Positions 1 through 8,586 of a stretch of 64,000 bases of DNA are shown in pieces. Under the pieces are notes generated by a model, which was not told the origin of the DNA, did not search any database, and was given only the letters and a program-made list of their open reading frames with translations. Both the position numbers and the translations under genes were made by a program. This DNA is from Sodalis sp. dw_96 (GTDB lineage: Bacteria; Pseudomonadota; Gammaproteobacteria; Enterobacterales; Enterobacteriaceae): the NCBI RefSeq assembly GCF_018449575.1, contig NZ_JAAVUT010000005.1, forward strand, positions 62,001 through 126,000. The letters are read 5' to 3'. Every line of letters begins with the position of its first letter. Positions within the stretch are counted from its first letter, which is position 1.

Positions 1-564
1 CTGCGCCGCGGCGGCGGGGGTCAAATGAAACAAACCGTCGTCGCCGCGCACCAATTGGCCGTCATTGGGTTTGACCAGCTTCAGTTGCCCCACCTCTTCG
101 ACGGTATTGGGTTGATCCCCGGCCCCCAGCGCCGACACCGTGCCGTCGGCCGCCATGGTGATGGACGCCTGGGTAGGCACCACCAGCGGTCCGTTTTGCC
201 CCACGACCGGATAACCCTGGATCAGCAACTGGCCGGTATTGTCCTCTTGGATATTGCCGTTGCGGGTATAGGCTTCCTGTCCATTGGGCAGTTGCACCGC
301 CAGCCAGCCTTGATCCTGCACCGCAACATCCAGCGCGCGCGCGGTGTAGTCCAGCGGCCCCGGCGTCGTCAGCGTGCCGGGGGTGGAGGCCACTACCAGA
401 GTACGCGTCGGCAAGGTCTCTCCCTCGACGGGCACCGCCCGCATGGCCGACAGCTGGGCCTGGAAACCGGTGGTGGAGGCATTCGCCAGGTTGTTACTGA
501 TGACTGCCTGCTGTTCAAGAGACTGGCTGGCTCCACCCATTGCGGTATAAATTGCGTGATCCAT
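1..564 (-). CDS. flgF: FlgF, proximal rod protein (partial, C-terminus outside window)
   Basis: FlgF is a proximal rod subunit of the flagellar basal body in the periplasm. The minus-strand reading frame is open from the ATG at 564 to the window edge, giving 188 codons of a family usually about 250 residues long. The N-terminus begins MDHAIYTAMGGASQSLEQQA and continues with the conserved rod/hook motif NNLANASTTGF. It lies 19 bases downstream of flgE in the flgBCDEF order. flgG and later genes should follow beyond position 1. Confidence 0.93.
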   Translation of the reverse strand, partial: MDHAIYTAMGGASQSLEQQAVISNNLANASTTGFQAQLSAMRAVPVEGETLPTRTLVVASTPGTLTTPGPLDYTARALDVAVQDQGWLAVQLPNGQEAYTRNGNIQEDNTGQLLIQGYPVVGQNGPLVVPTQASITMAADGTVSALGAGDQPNTVEEVGQLKLVKPNDGQLVRGDDGLFHLTPAAAAQ

Positions 565-583
565 GGTTAGTCCGTCCGGGCTA

Positions 584-1816
584 TCAGCTCATGCTGACGA
601 GAGTCTGCATGATGGTGTCCTGCGCCTTGATGGTCTGCGCATTCGATTGGTAATCACGCTGCGCGACGATCAAATCCACCAGCTCGTTGCTGAGATTGAC
701 GTTCGAACCTTCCAGCGCGCCGCTGGTCATGGTGCCGAAATTACCGGTGCCGGCGGTGCCGAGTACCGCCGGGCCCGATGAGGACGTGGCGCTCCAGACG
801 TTATTGCCGTCGGAGGTCAGGCCCTGCGGATTGGCGAAGTTGGCCAACACGATCTGTCCCAGCAATTGGCTCTGACCGTTTGAGTAGGTGCCGGTAATGG
901 TGCCGTCGTCATTAATGGTGTATTTGGTCAAATCGCCGGCGGGATAGCCGGTGGCATTCTGGGCGCTGACGCTGCTGGCGGAGTTGTACTGCTGTTGGCT
1001 GCCGGCAAAGTTAAGCGTGAAAGTCGCGGCTGCGGAACCGTCCACGCTGGCCATATTAATGGTGCTGATACCGCCGGTGGTGCTGGTGATCGTGTCCAGC
1101 GTACCGTTGGTATTAAATTTCAGGGTGCCGAGATCCTGTACCGGCGTGGGGGTGGTGGGATCGCTGCCGTCCACGGCCTTGACATCCCAGGTATTGTCCG
1201 CGGTTTTGGTAAAATACAGGCTGATATTATGCGGATTGCCCAGGCTGTCATAGGTGGTCAACGGCTCGGAGAAACTGTATGTGGAGGAATCCGTGGCGTC
1301 GAACGGCGTCGCGGTAGTGTCAATGTCTGCGGAGTCGGAATCCAGATCCAACGCCATGGTGGCGGTGGTGGTGGCGGTGGCCGACATGCCGGTCAGCGGG
1401 ATACTCAGATTCACCGGCGTGGCGCCCTGTTGAACAGTGGGGGGCGTGCCGCTGACGGGATAACCGGTGACGTTCATGCCGGTGCTGGTGAGCAGGTTGC
1501 GATTGTCATCCAGTTGGAAATCGCCGTCGCGGGTATAATACACCGTGCCGCTGGCGTCCACCGCCCGGAAAAATCCGCTGTTGGAAATAGCGACATTCAG
1601 CCCGTTATCGGTGGAATTCACCGAGCCGTCGCTGAAATCCTGCGTCACTCCAGTGACCTGCACCCCCAGACCTACCTGGGAACCGGCATAGATATCGGCA
1701 AACGAAACGGTACCGGCCTTGAACCCGCTGGTTTCCGAGTTGGCGATGTTATTGCCGATCACATCAAGATTACTGGAGGCGGCGTTTAACCCGCTGACAC
1801 CTTGTGCAAAACCCAT
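584..1816 (-). CDS. flgE: FlgE, flagellar hook protein
   Basis: FlgE polymerises into the extracellular hook that joins the rod to the filament. The protein has 410 residues, close to the enterobacterial length of about 402. The N-terminal rod/hook motif reads GNNIANSETSGFKAG. The C-terminal helix (LVDLIVAQRDYQSNAQTI) is the usual FlgE coiled-coil partner. The middle is Thr/Ser/Asp/Gly rich, as expected for surface-exposed hook domains. It sits between flgD and flgF in the flgB operon. Confidence 0.96.
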   Translation of the reverse strand: MGFAQGVSGLNAASSNLDVIGNNIANSETSGFKAGTVSFADIYAGSQVGLGVQVTGVTQDFSDGSVNSTDNGLNVAISNSGFFRAVDASGTVYYTRDGDFQLDDNRNLLTSTGMNVTGYPVSGTPPTVQQGATPVNLSIPLTGMSATATTTATMALDLDSDSADIDTTATPFDATDSSTYSFSEPLTTYDSLGNPHNISLYFTKTADNTWDVKAVDGSDPTTPTPVQDLGTLKFNTNGTLDTITSTTGGISTINMASVDGSAAATFTLNFAGSQQQYNSASSVSAQNATGYPAGDLTKYTINDDGTITGTYSNGQSQLLGQIVLANFANPQGLTSDGNNVWSATSSSGPAVLGTAGTGNFGTMTSGALEGSNVNLSNELVDLIVAQRDYQSNAQTIKAQDTIMQTLVSMS

Positions 1817-1878
1817 AAGACTCTCCTGTGGTAATAACTGCAGGCATGCCGCGACCGGGCACCCGTGCCGGTTACCGG

Positions 1879-2556
1879 TTAAATGATTTGGACGATTTTA
1901 TCGAGGGTGACATTACCCGTCAGACCGAGATTCAATTCCGTTGCGCCGCTGCTGTCGGTGCTTACGCCATACACTTCCGCGTATTCCAGCGGCGTGGTCA
2001 CTACCGTGCCGCCGCCGGAGGCGGTTGACGTTGCCGAAATGGTGTAATTGCCCGCGGCCACCGCCGTGCCGGAATCGTCGGTACCGTCCCAGGTGTAGCT
2101 GTGCGCCCCAGCGCCTACCGCACCGAGCTGCACCGTACGCACCGCTTTGCCGGTGGAATCGCTGATGGTCACGGTGGTATTGGCGGAGGCGGAATCAAGA
2201 TTGATGCCGAACGGCGTCGTGGAGCTGTCGCTGCCCACCTGAATGGACGTCCCGTCTATCATCACCCCATGCCCCACCAGCGTGTCGGCCTGCAAAGATT
2301 GCGAGGTATTGATTTGTCCGGAAATGGAGCCCAGGGTGGTATTCAGGTTTTCAATACCGTTGAGGGTACTGATTTGCGCCAGCTGGCTGGTGAGCTGGGA
2401 GTTGTCCATCGGATTGGTGGGATCCTGGTTTTGCATTTGCGCCACCAGCAAGGTCAGAAATTGATTTTGCAAATCCGCGCTGGTATTACCGGTGCTGCTG
2501 GTATTGGTAACCTGCGTGTTGTCCACCGGGTCATTAAGACTGACTGAGACACCCAT
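1879..2556 (-). CDS. flgD: FlgD, hook-capping scaffold protein
   Basis: FlgD caps the growing hook and is needed for FlgE assembly. The 225-residue protein carries the conserved N-terminal block FLTLLVAQMQNQDPTNPMD followed by NSQLTSQLAQIST. A C-terminal FLG-tudor/Fn3-like region includes YTWDGTDDSGTAVAAG. Length is near the E. coli 231. It lies between flgC (12 bases upstream) and flgE in the minus-strand rod/hook operon. Confidence 0.95.
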   Translation of the reverse strand: MGVSVSLNDPVDNTQVTNTSSTGNTSADLQNQFLTLLVAQMQNQDPTNPMDNSQLTSQLAQISTLNGIENLNTTLGSISGQINTSQSLQADTLVGHGVMIDGTSIQVGSDSSTTPFGINLDSASANTTVTISDSTGKAVRTVQLGAVGAGAHSYTWDGTDDSGTAVAAGNYTISATSTASGGGTVVTTPLEYAEVYGVSTDSSGATELNLGLTGNVTLDKIVQII

Positions 2557-2568
2557 TCTATCCTCCGG

Positions 2569-2973
2569 TTATTGGCCCAATGTCAGGGTTTTTTGCATTA
2601 AGGTTTTTGCGGTATTCAACACTTCTATGTTGGCCTGATAGTTGCGCGACGCCGACATGCTGTTGACCATTTCATCCACCACGTTTACATTCGGCATCCT
2701 GACGTAACCGTTGCCGTCCGCCAACGGATTGCCCGGCTCATAGATCAACTTGTCCGCCGCCGGTGATTCCACCACGCCGCTGACCTGTACGCCGCCAATT
2801 TCTTGCCCGGCGGGGGCCGCCACCTGGAAAACCACTTCCTTGGCGCGATAAGGCTGGCCGTCCGGTCCGGTGACGCTGTCGGCATTGGCCAGGTTACTGG
2901 CGGCCACGTTCATACGCTGCGACTCGGCGGTCAGCGCCGAACCGGAAATATCAAAAATGGAGGTCATACTCAT
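2569..2973 (-). CDS. flgC: FlgC, proximal rod protein
   Basis: FlgC is a proximal rod component of the flagellar basal body. The product is 134 residues, the same as in E. coli. It begins [20 protein letters not shown], then the rod signature [13 protein letters not shown]. The C-terminal helix ends [18 protein letters not shown]. It follows flgB by only 3 bases, so the two are translationally close. Confidence 0.96.
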   Translation of the reverse strand: MSMTSIFDISGSALTAESQRMNVAASNLANADSVTGPDGQPYRAKEVVFQVAAPAGQEIGGVQVSGVVESPAADKLIYEPGNPLADGNGYVRMPNVNVVDEMVNSMSASRNYQANIEVLNTAKTLMQKTLTLGQ

Positions 2974-2976
2974 GGC

Positions 2977-3390
2977 TTATGAATCCTGTAAGACAGCGAG
3001 CATGTTTTTAATCTGACCGCCCAATACCGTCAGGCTGGTTTGGTACTGCATGCTGTTGTCGGCAAAGGCGGTTCTTTCCCTGTCCATATCGACGGTATTG
3101 CCGTCCAGCGAGGGCTGATCCGGCACGCGATAAAGTAATTGACTGAAAGATTCGCCGGGATCGACGGCCTCAATGTGGCGGGGAGACGTGGTGGTTAACG
3201 AAAGGCCGCTCTCACTGTCCCGGCCCTGGCTGATGGCTTTTTTCAATTCGCTGGCGAAATCAATATCCCTCGCCTGATAACCGGGGGTATCGGCATTGGC
3301 AATATTGGCGGCGAGGATATCCTGACGCTGGACGCGCAGGTTAAGAGTCTCCTGCTGGAATTGCAGGGCAGCATCGAGTTTATCAAGCAT
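2977..3390 (-). CDS. flgB: FlgB, proximal rod protein and first gene of the rod/hook operon
   Basis: FlgB is a proximal rod subunit. The 137-residue protein has the rod motif [20 protein letters not shown] near its N-terminus and the C-terminal helix [20 protein letters not shown]. It is the first gene of the minus-strand flgBCDEF operon and is divergent from flgA. The 207-base gap between the two starts is where a class 2 FlhDC-dependent divergent promoter is expected from known biology, though I did not define an FlhDC box. Confidence 0.95.
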   Translation of the reverse strand: MLDKLDAALQFQQETLNLRVQRQDILAANIANADTPGYQARDIDFASELKKAISQGRDSESGLSLTTTSPRHIEAVDPGESFSQLLYRVPDQPSLDGNTVDMDRERTAFADNSMQYQTSLTVLGGQIKNMLAVLQDS

Positions 3391-3597
3391 AACTTTTCCG
3401 CGAGACAGTGATAATCATTGGATGTCAGCTTAGACGCAACACCCTGTTCCCTATCGTCGGAATAAGCATTAATTGCAGCGCTATTTTCGCCATTGGCCGT
3501 AAAAGGAATCAGTACACTGTTATTGCCCGAACACATTGCCACGCTATTTTGTCTACGCGGCAACCATTAGGGGGAAATAACCGATCAGAGGCAAGAC

Positions 3598-4365
3598 GTG
3601 AGCGTAATTAAACTTTTTGAACCGGGCGTCAACAGTAACAACCGGCGCTTAATAAGACCGGTGACCCCGGCGATTAATGGCCAAGCTCAACGGCATCGCC
3701 CTGCTTCCCTTCGGCGCCGGGGTCTGGCGGCGGTTTGCCTGCTGGTGTTCTCCGGAACCTGCGCGGCGGATACCTTAACCGACCAATTAACCGCGTTTAT
3801 GCAACGGCAATTTTCCACTCCGCCGGTCTCTTTGGCGGTTGTGGTAAAAACCCCCGCCAAACAGCGACCGGATTGCGAGGCGCCGCAGTTTTCGTTGCCC
3901 TCCCGCAATCGTACCTGGGGCAATATCAGTATTGCCATGGTCTGCGATACGCAAAAGCGTTATCTGCAGGCCGAGGTTGAAGTGACCGGTCGTTATCTGG
4001 TGGCCGCCCGGCCTATCGCCGGCAGCCAGACCCTGTCGGCGGATGATATCGCCTGGCAAACCGGACGGCTGGATCTGCTCTCTTCGCTGCCGTTAACCGA
4101 TAAGCTTTGGGCTACCGGCAGCGTCGCGGAAAGAGCCATCGGCAGCGGCCAGCCCCTTACCGCCGCCATGCTGCGGCGGCCTTGGCTGATAAAGATGGGC
4201 CAGCCGGTGCAAGTATCGGCCCAGGGGGAGGGATTTGCCATACAAAACACCGGCAAGGCGATGAATAACGCGGCGGTAAACGATCCCTTGCAAGTCCGTA
4301 TGGATTCAGGCCAGATTGTCAATGGCCGGCTAATGCCCGATGGCAGCGTCCATGTGATGTTATGA
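3598..4365 (+). CDS. flgA: FlgA, P-ring assembly chaperone
   Basis: FlgA is the periplasmic chaperone that assembles the FlgI P-ring. The 255-residue frame is longer than the usual 219. It starts at GTG 3598, which is preceded by a GAGG ribosome-binding site. An in-frame GTG at 3661 would give a more typical length. A hydrophobic export segment near residues 41-57 (AAVCLLVFSGTCAADT) is followed by the FlgA/SAF domain with RYLVAARPIAGSQTLSADDI and the C-terminal PDGSVHVML. It is divergent from flgB and upstream of flgMN. Confidence 0.9.
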   Translation: MSVIKLFEPGVNSNNRRLIRPVTPAINGQAQRHRPASLRRRGLAAVCLLVFSGTCAADTLTDQLTAFMQRQFSTPPVSLAVVVKTPAKQRPDCEAPQFSLPSRNRTWGNISIAMVCDTQKRYLQAEVEVTGRYLVAARPIAGSQTLSADDIAWQTGRLDLLSSLPLTDKLWATGSVAERAIGSGQPLTAAMLRRPWLIKMGQPVQVSAQGEGFAIQNTGKAMNNAAVNDPLQVRMDSGQIVNGRLMPDGSVHVML

Positions 4366-4424
4366 ACATGTGATGTTATTAATAGATGCTATATTTATTA
4401 TTGCATGACAACGCTATAAAACAT

Positions 4425-4451
4425 TAAAGCTTTGCCTGCCCAGACCGATAA
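4425..4451 (+). promoter_or_regulatory. Sigma-28 (FliA) promoter for flgMN
   Basis: TAAAGCTT (4425-4432) and ACCGATAA (4444-4451) are separated by 11 bases. This differs from the enterobacterial FliA consensus TAAAGTTT-N11-GCCGATAA at two positions. It is about 50 bases before the flgM start, which fits the known class 3 promoter of flgM. Confidence 0.88.
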
Positions 4452-4500
4452 TCCAAGGCAATCCGACAGTATTACAAAACATGGCAATAAGCGAGGCTGT

Positions 4501-4803
4501 ATGAGTATTGATAGTACCCGTCCGATCACCCCGCTGACCCCGATACAGGGTTCAGAAATAGGTACTCTCCAGCCGCAAAAAAACAAAGCGACCGGCAGTA
4601 CCAATGCCACCGGCGAAGAGACCCAGGTGAATCTCAGCGACGCCCAGAGCAGCTTGCGCCAGTCAAGCAGCCTGGATATCGATAGTGCAAAAGTAGAGAG
4701 CCTGAAACAATCCATCCGCAACGGTGAATTAAAAGTCGATACCGGTAAAATCGCCGATGCGCTGATCAGCCAAACGCAAGCGATGCTGAATGACCGGGAA
4801 TAA
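4501..4803 (+). CDS. flgM: FlgM, anti-sigma-28 factor
   Basis: FlgM binds FliA (sigma-28) and blocks late flagellar genes until it is exported through the finished hook. I chose ATG 4501, giving 100 residues beginning MSIDSTRPITPLTPIQ, because it matches family N-termini and a further upstream frame would cover the sigma-28 promoter. The C-terminal sigma-binding helices include IDSAKVESLKQSIRNGELKV and ADALISQTQAML. flgN follows after 12 bases. Confidence 0.95.
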   Translation: MSIDSTRPITPLTPIQGSEIGTLQPQKNKATGSTNATGEETQVNLSDAQSSLRQSSSLDIDSAKVESLKQSIRNGELKVDTGKIADALISQTQAMLNDRE

Positions 4804-4815
4804 ATAAGCAAACCC

Positions 4816-5259
4816 ATGAACGAATTGGAAAAACTTTGCAGTCGGATGCTGAGCATCCTGCAACAGCTGGAATTGATTCTGATGGAAGAGCAGCGTTTGC
4901 TGAGCGCCGGACAGGTGAACGCCGCCCTGTTGCATCGTGTGACGGAAAATAAAAATGAGCAGCTGGCGACCCTGCAATATGCTGACGGGCTACGCAAACA
5001 GGCGGCACAGTCCTTGGGCGCAGGGGAGTCCCCCTACGGCAGCTATCCGGAACTGCATCTTTTGTGGCAGGCGATTACCCAACTGACCGCAAATTTGAAT
5101 CGCAGCAATACGCGTAACGGCATGTTGTTGAATCAGCACATGCAACAAAACCAGCAAATCATGGCGGTGCTGGAAGAACACCAGGCCCGCCGGCGCCTGT
5201 ATGGGCCCGACGGACAGTCTCAGGGCGGCCATATTCTCGGCCGCAAGTTCAGCGTGTAG
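4816..5259 (+). CDS. flgN: FlgN, export chaperone for hook-filament junction proteins
   Basis: FlgN is the cytoplasmic chaperone for FlgK and FlgL. The product is 147 residues (E. coli 138), mostly helical and Gln/Leu rich, with LEQ-type heptads such as LQQLELILMEEQRLLSAG and the C-terminal NGMLLNQHMQQNQQIMAVLE. It is cotranscribed with flgM. About 120 bases of degenerate short repeats (for example TTCAGCGTGTAG near 5248 and TTCAGCGCGTAG near 5330) lie between its stop and flhE. Confidence 0.93.
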   Translation: MNELEKLCSRMLSILQQLELILMEEQRLLSAGQVNAALLHRVTENKNEQLATLQYADGLRKQAAQSLGAGESPYGSYPELHLLWQAITQLTANLNRSNTRNGMLLNQHMQQNQQIMAVLEEHQARRRLYGPDGQSQGGHILGRKFSV

Positions 5260-5380
5260 ATCAACCCGCTGTTCAGTGTCTAGGGTTTGGCGCGTGGTGT
5301 TTGGCGCATACAGCCTAGTGTCCTGTATTCAGCGCGTAGTTCAACATTTATAATCAAGTGCATAGCGCTCAGCGCGGAGC

Positions 5381-6196
5381 TTAGCGTGGAGCCCCGATGC
5401 GATAATTTACCTGTATATGGTAGGTTTTTAACATTACCGGCGGCACGACAGCACCGCCACCCGCCATATTGAGTTCCAGCACCAGCGGATTATCCGCCGG
5501 TATACCGGCCAGGGCGTCGCTTCGCCCCGCCAGCCCATCCAGCGGTAAGCATTTACCCGGCATACAAATCATCATGGACACCCCCTGCGGCAACACTCCG
5601 TCAGTAGTAATCCGCCAATTGACCGACGTCACCTGCGCACCGGCGGGCAGATGCGTCAGCGGACGCATCTGCGGGCTGCTTTTAACCTGCCCGCGCTGAC
5701 TCATTATCAGCATATGCCCTTCCGCCGACCATCCCCCGTCCGCGCTGCTCTCTATTGACATGATGCCTTTTGCCCATGAGATCGGATGTCGCTTGGGGGC
5801 GGCGGCGGCAGATGGCGGGGAAGATGCCATGGTCGAGGACAAGGTCGATGTCGTGGTCGTGGTCGTGGTCGCGGCGGAGGCCAGAGACGATTCAATGGTC
5901 GAGGCCGGAGCCAAGGCCGATTTGGCGGCCCTTGTCGGCGCCAAGGTGACAGGTGAGTTTGCGGTCAAGGCGGAGGCTAAGGTCGACTTGGCGGTCCCGG
6001 ATGGCAAGGCTGAATGTGATTTTGCGTTCAGGGCATTAGCAACGCTGTTGCCGTTAATCGCCAGGGCCTTGATACCCGGCGGAAGTTGCGGATTAGTCTC
6101 CTGCGCCCCGGCCCACGGCGGCAAGAGAGAAAATAATGAGGGAAATAATAAAAGGAAGAGCAGTGAATGATGACATGGCGTTTGACTAAGTTTCAT
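5381..6196 (-). CDS. flhE: FlhE, flagellar periplasmic protein with a long low-complexity insertion
   Basis: FlhE is a small periplasmic protein encoded after flhA and linked to proper flagellar export in enterics. Starting at ATG 6196 gives 271 residues, about twice the usual 130. Residues 1-30 form a signal peptide ending near PPWAGAQ. Residues about 35-145 are Ala/Ser/Thr rich, including a run of seven threonines encoded by a hexanucleotide repeat near 5851-5870. From about SWAKGIMSIESSADGGWSAE to the end (TYHIQVNYR) the sequence matches normal FlhE, with the two cysteines of MMICMPGKCLPLDG. The insertion is the odd part. Confidence 0.85.
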   Translation of the reverse strand: MKLSQTPCHHSLLFLLLFPSLFSLLPPWAGAQETNPQLPPGIKALAINGNSVANALNAKSHSALPSGTAKSTLASALTANSPVTLAPTRAAKSALAPASTIESSLASAATTTTTTTSTLSSTMASSPPSAAAAPKRHPISWAKGIMSIESSADGGWSAEGHMLIMSQRGQVKSSPQMRPLTHLPAGAQVTSVNWRITTDGVLPQGVSMMICMPGKCLPLDGLAGRSDALAGIPADNPLVLELNMAGGGAVVPPVMLKTYHIQVNYRIGAPR

Positions 6197-6266
6197 CCCG
6201 GAACCCCGGCACAGTCCGGCGTCGGCCAGACAGGGCGTTAGTGAATACATTTTGCGCAGCGGCTCC

Positions 6267-6537
6267 CGCCCATCTTATGCTGCGGCCCGGCATAGAGGTC
6301 ACGCGGGCCTGACGTTAGCGAATGCGGCATGCGGTCCGTTGCCGGCCTATCGCTTGCTCCACCCCGGCATGGAGGTCATGCGGACCTGACGTTAGCGAAT
6401 GCGGCATGCGGTCCGTTGCCGGCCTATCACTTGCTCCCCCCCAGCATGGAGGTCACGCGGGCCTGACGTTAGCGAATGCGGCATGCGGTCCGTTGCCGGC
6501 CTATCACTTGCTCCCCCCCAGCATGGAGGTCATGCGG
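6267..6537. repeat. 77-bp tandem repeat (about 3.4 units) duplicating the flhA 3' end
   Basis: Equivalent positions (CATGGAGGTCA or CATAGAGGTCA) recur at 6291, 6368, 6445 and 6522, a constant 77-bp period. The unit closest to flhA contains its last codons and stop. The other units repeat that 3' end plus the downstream spacer containing GACGTTAGCGAATGCGGCAT. The distal unit is the most diverged. Since 77 is not a multiple of three, the array is not an in-frame coding expansion. Confidence 0.93.
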
Positions 6538-8585
6538 ATTTGCCGCTGGTCGCTCACTTCAAGGTTCGACAGTATCGCCAGCTGCGGCAGCGTGCGGCGC
6601 AGGAAACGGGCCAACAGCGGACGCAGGCTGTGATTAACCAATAACACCGGCGGCGCGTTGAGGCTTTCCTGTTTCTGCAGCGCCTCCTTGGCCTGGGCCA
6701 ATACCCGATCCGCCATGCCGGGTTCCAGCCCGCCGCCGCTTTGCAGCGCCTGCAACAATACCCGCTCCAGCGCCAAATCCAGACCGATGACCTGAATTTC
6801 GCTCTCTCCGGGGAACCAGCGCTGGGTTATCGCCCGGCCCAGGGCCACCCGAACCACCACGGTTAATTCGGCCGGGTCTTTTTGTATCGGCGCATGTTCC
6901 ACCAGGGTTTCGATAATGGTACGCATATCGCGGATCGGCACATTCTCCGACAGCAAATTCTGCAACACCTTGTGGAAAATGGTCAGCGTCAAGACGGCGG
7001 GAATAAAATCTTCCGTCAGCTTAGGCATCTCTTTCGTCACCCGATCCAGCAGTTGCTGGGTCTCCTGCCGGCCCAACAGTTCGCTGGCATGTAAATTGAT
7101 CAGATGATTAAGATGGGTGGCCACCACGGTACTGGCTTCCACCACGGTATAACCCTGGGTCTGCGCCACTTCTTTCAGGGCGCTGTCAATCCAGACCGCC
7201 GGTAATCCAAAGGCCGGATCCTGGGTTTTATCCCCCGCCAGTTCCCCCACGGCGCCGCCGGGATTAATCGCCATCCAGCGACCGGGATAGGCTTCGCCAT
7301 GTCCCATCTCAACGCCTTTAAGCAAAATCCGGTAACTGGCGGGCTGTAGCTCCAGATTATCGCGAATATGCACCACCGGCGGCAGATAGCCGGTCTCCTG
7401 GGCGAATTTTTTCCGGATACTGCGAATACGGCCCAATAATTCGCCATTTTGCTGAAAATCCACCATGGGGATTAATCGGTAACCCACCTCCATGCCCAGC
7501 GGGTCCTCCAATTGAACGTCATTCCAACTGGCTTCCTTGGCTTGACTGTCATCGCGCTTGGCGGGAAGTGCGCCGGCCGCCGGCTCGGCGGTGATTTTAC
7601 CCCGCAGCCACCAGGCCAGACCCAGCAGCATGGCGGTGAACATCAAAAACACCATGTTAGGCATGCCGGGCACCAGGCCCAACAGTCCCAGAACGCCGGC
7701 GCACAACACCATGACTTTCGGGTTATTGAACAATTGGCCGACCATTTGCTGGCCGACATCTTCGTTGGTGCCCACCCGGGTCACAATGACCCCGGCGGCG
7801 GTGGAAATCACCAGCGCCGGAATTTGCGCCACCAGTCCGTCGCCAATGGTCAGCAGGGTATAGCTCGCGGCGGCATCACCCAAGGCCATACCGTGCTGAA
7901 TCATCCCCACCAGCAAACCGCCTATCACGTTAATCACCATGATTAACAAGCCGGCGATGGCGTCGCCGCGGACAAATTTGCTGGCGCCATCCATTGAACC
8001 GTAAAAATCCGCTTCCTGCGCCACCTCGCTGCGTCGGCTTTTTGCCTCGGCCTCGGCGATAAGGCCCGCATTGAGATCGGCATCGATGGCCATTTGCTTA
8101 CCCGGCATACCGTCGAGGACAAACCGCGCGCCCACTTCCGCGATACGCCCCGCCCCTTTGGTGATAACCATAAAGTTAATCACCACCAGGATAATGAATA
8201 CCACGATACCGATGGCGAAATTACCGCCCACCAAAAAATGGCCGAACGCCTCAATCACTCGCCCGGCCGCCGCGGTGCCGGTATGACCGTGCAGCAGAAT
8301 GATACGAGTGGAGGCAATATTGAGGGACAGGCGCAATAGGGTGGAAAACAGCAATATGGTGGGGAACGCGGCGAATTCCAGCGTGCGCTTGGTGAACATC
8401 GCCACCAGCAGCACCAAAATCGACAGGGCGATATTAAAGGTGAAAAGCAGGTCCAGAACGAAGGGCGGCAAAGGCAGCACCATCATCGACAGGATCATCA
8501 AAATCAATACCGGGCCGGCCAATATTTGCCATTGGATGGATTTGACGTCGCTGGGCAGTCGTAATAATGCTATCAGGTAAGCCAT
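6504..8585 (-). CDS. flhA: FlhA, flagellar type III export gate protein
   Basis: FlhA is the large export-gate protein that couples proton flow to flagellar protein export. Using ATG 8585 gives 693 residues (E. coli 692) beginning MAYLIALLRLP. About eight membrane segments fill the first half. The highly conserved FHIPEP-type region includes GRIAEVGARFVLDGMPGKQM. The cytoplasmic domain contains DPLGMEVGYRLIPMVD. The C-terminus RMTSMLGGSK matches the E. coli ending RMTATIGGK. The start is 1 base after the flhB stop. Its final codons lie in a 77-bp tandem repeat. Confidence 0.96.
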   Translation of the reverse strand: MAYLIALLRLPSDVKSIQWQILAGPVLILMILSMMVLPLPPFVLDLLFTFNIALSILVLLVAMFTKRTLEFAAFPTILLFSTLLRLSLNIASTRIILLHGHTGTAAAGRVIEAFGHFLVGGNFAIGIVVFIILVVINFMVITKGAGRIAEVGARFVLDGMPGKQMAIDADLNAGLIAEAEAKSRRSEVAQEADFYGSMDGASKFVRGDAIAGLLIMVINVIGGLLVGMIQHGMALGDAAASYTLLTIGDGLVAQIPALVISTAAGVIVTRVGTNEDVGQQMVGQLFNNPKVMVLCAGVLGLLGLVPGMPNMVFLMFTAMLLGLAWWLRGKITAEPAAGALPAKRDDSQAKEASWNDVQLEDPLGMEVGYRLIPMVDFQQNGELLGRIRSIRKKFAQETGYLPPVVHIRDNLELQPASYRILLKGVEMGHGEAYPGRWMAINPGGAVGELAGDKTQDPAFGLPAVWIDSALKEVAQTQGYTVVEASTVVATHLNHLINLHASELLGRQETQQLLDRVTKEMPKLTEDFIPAVLTLTIFHKVLQNLLSENVPIRDMRTIIETLVEHAPIQKDPAELTVVVRVALGRAITQRWFPGESEIQVIGLDLALERVLLQALQSGGGLEPGMADRVLAQAKEALQKQESLNAPPVLLVNHSLRPLLARFLRRTLPQLAILSNLEVSDQRQIRMTSMLGGSK

Positions 8586-8586
8586 G

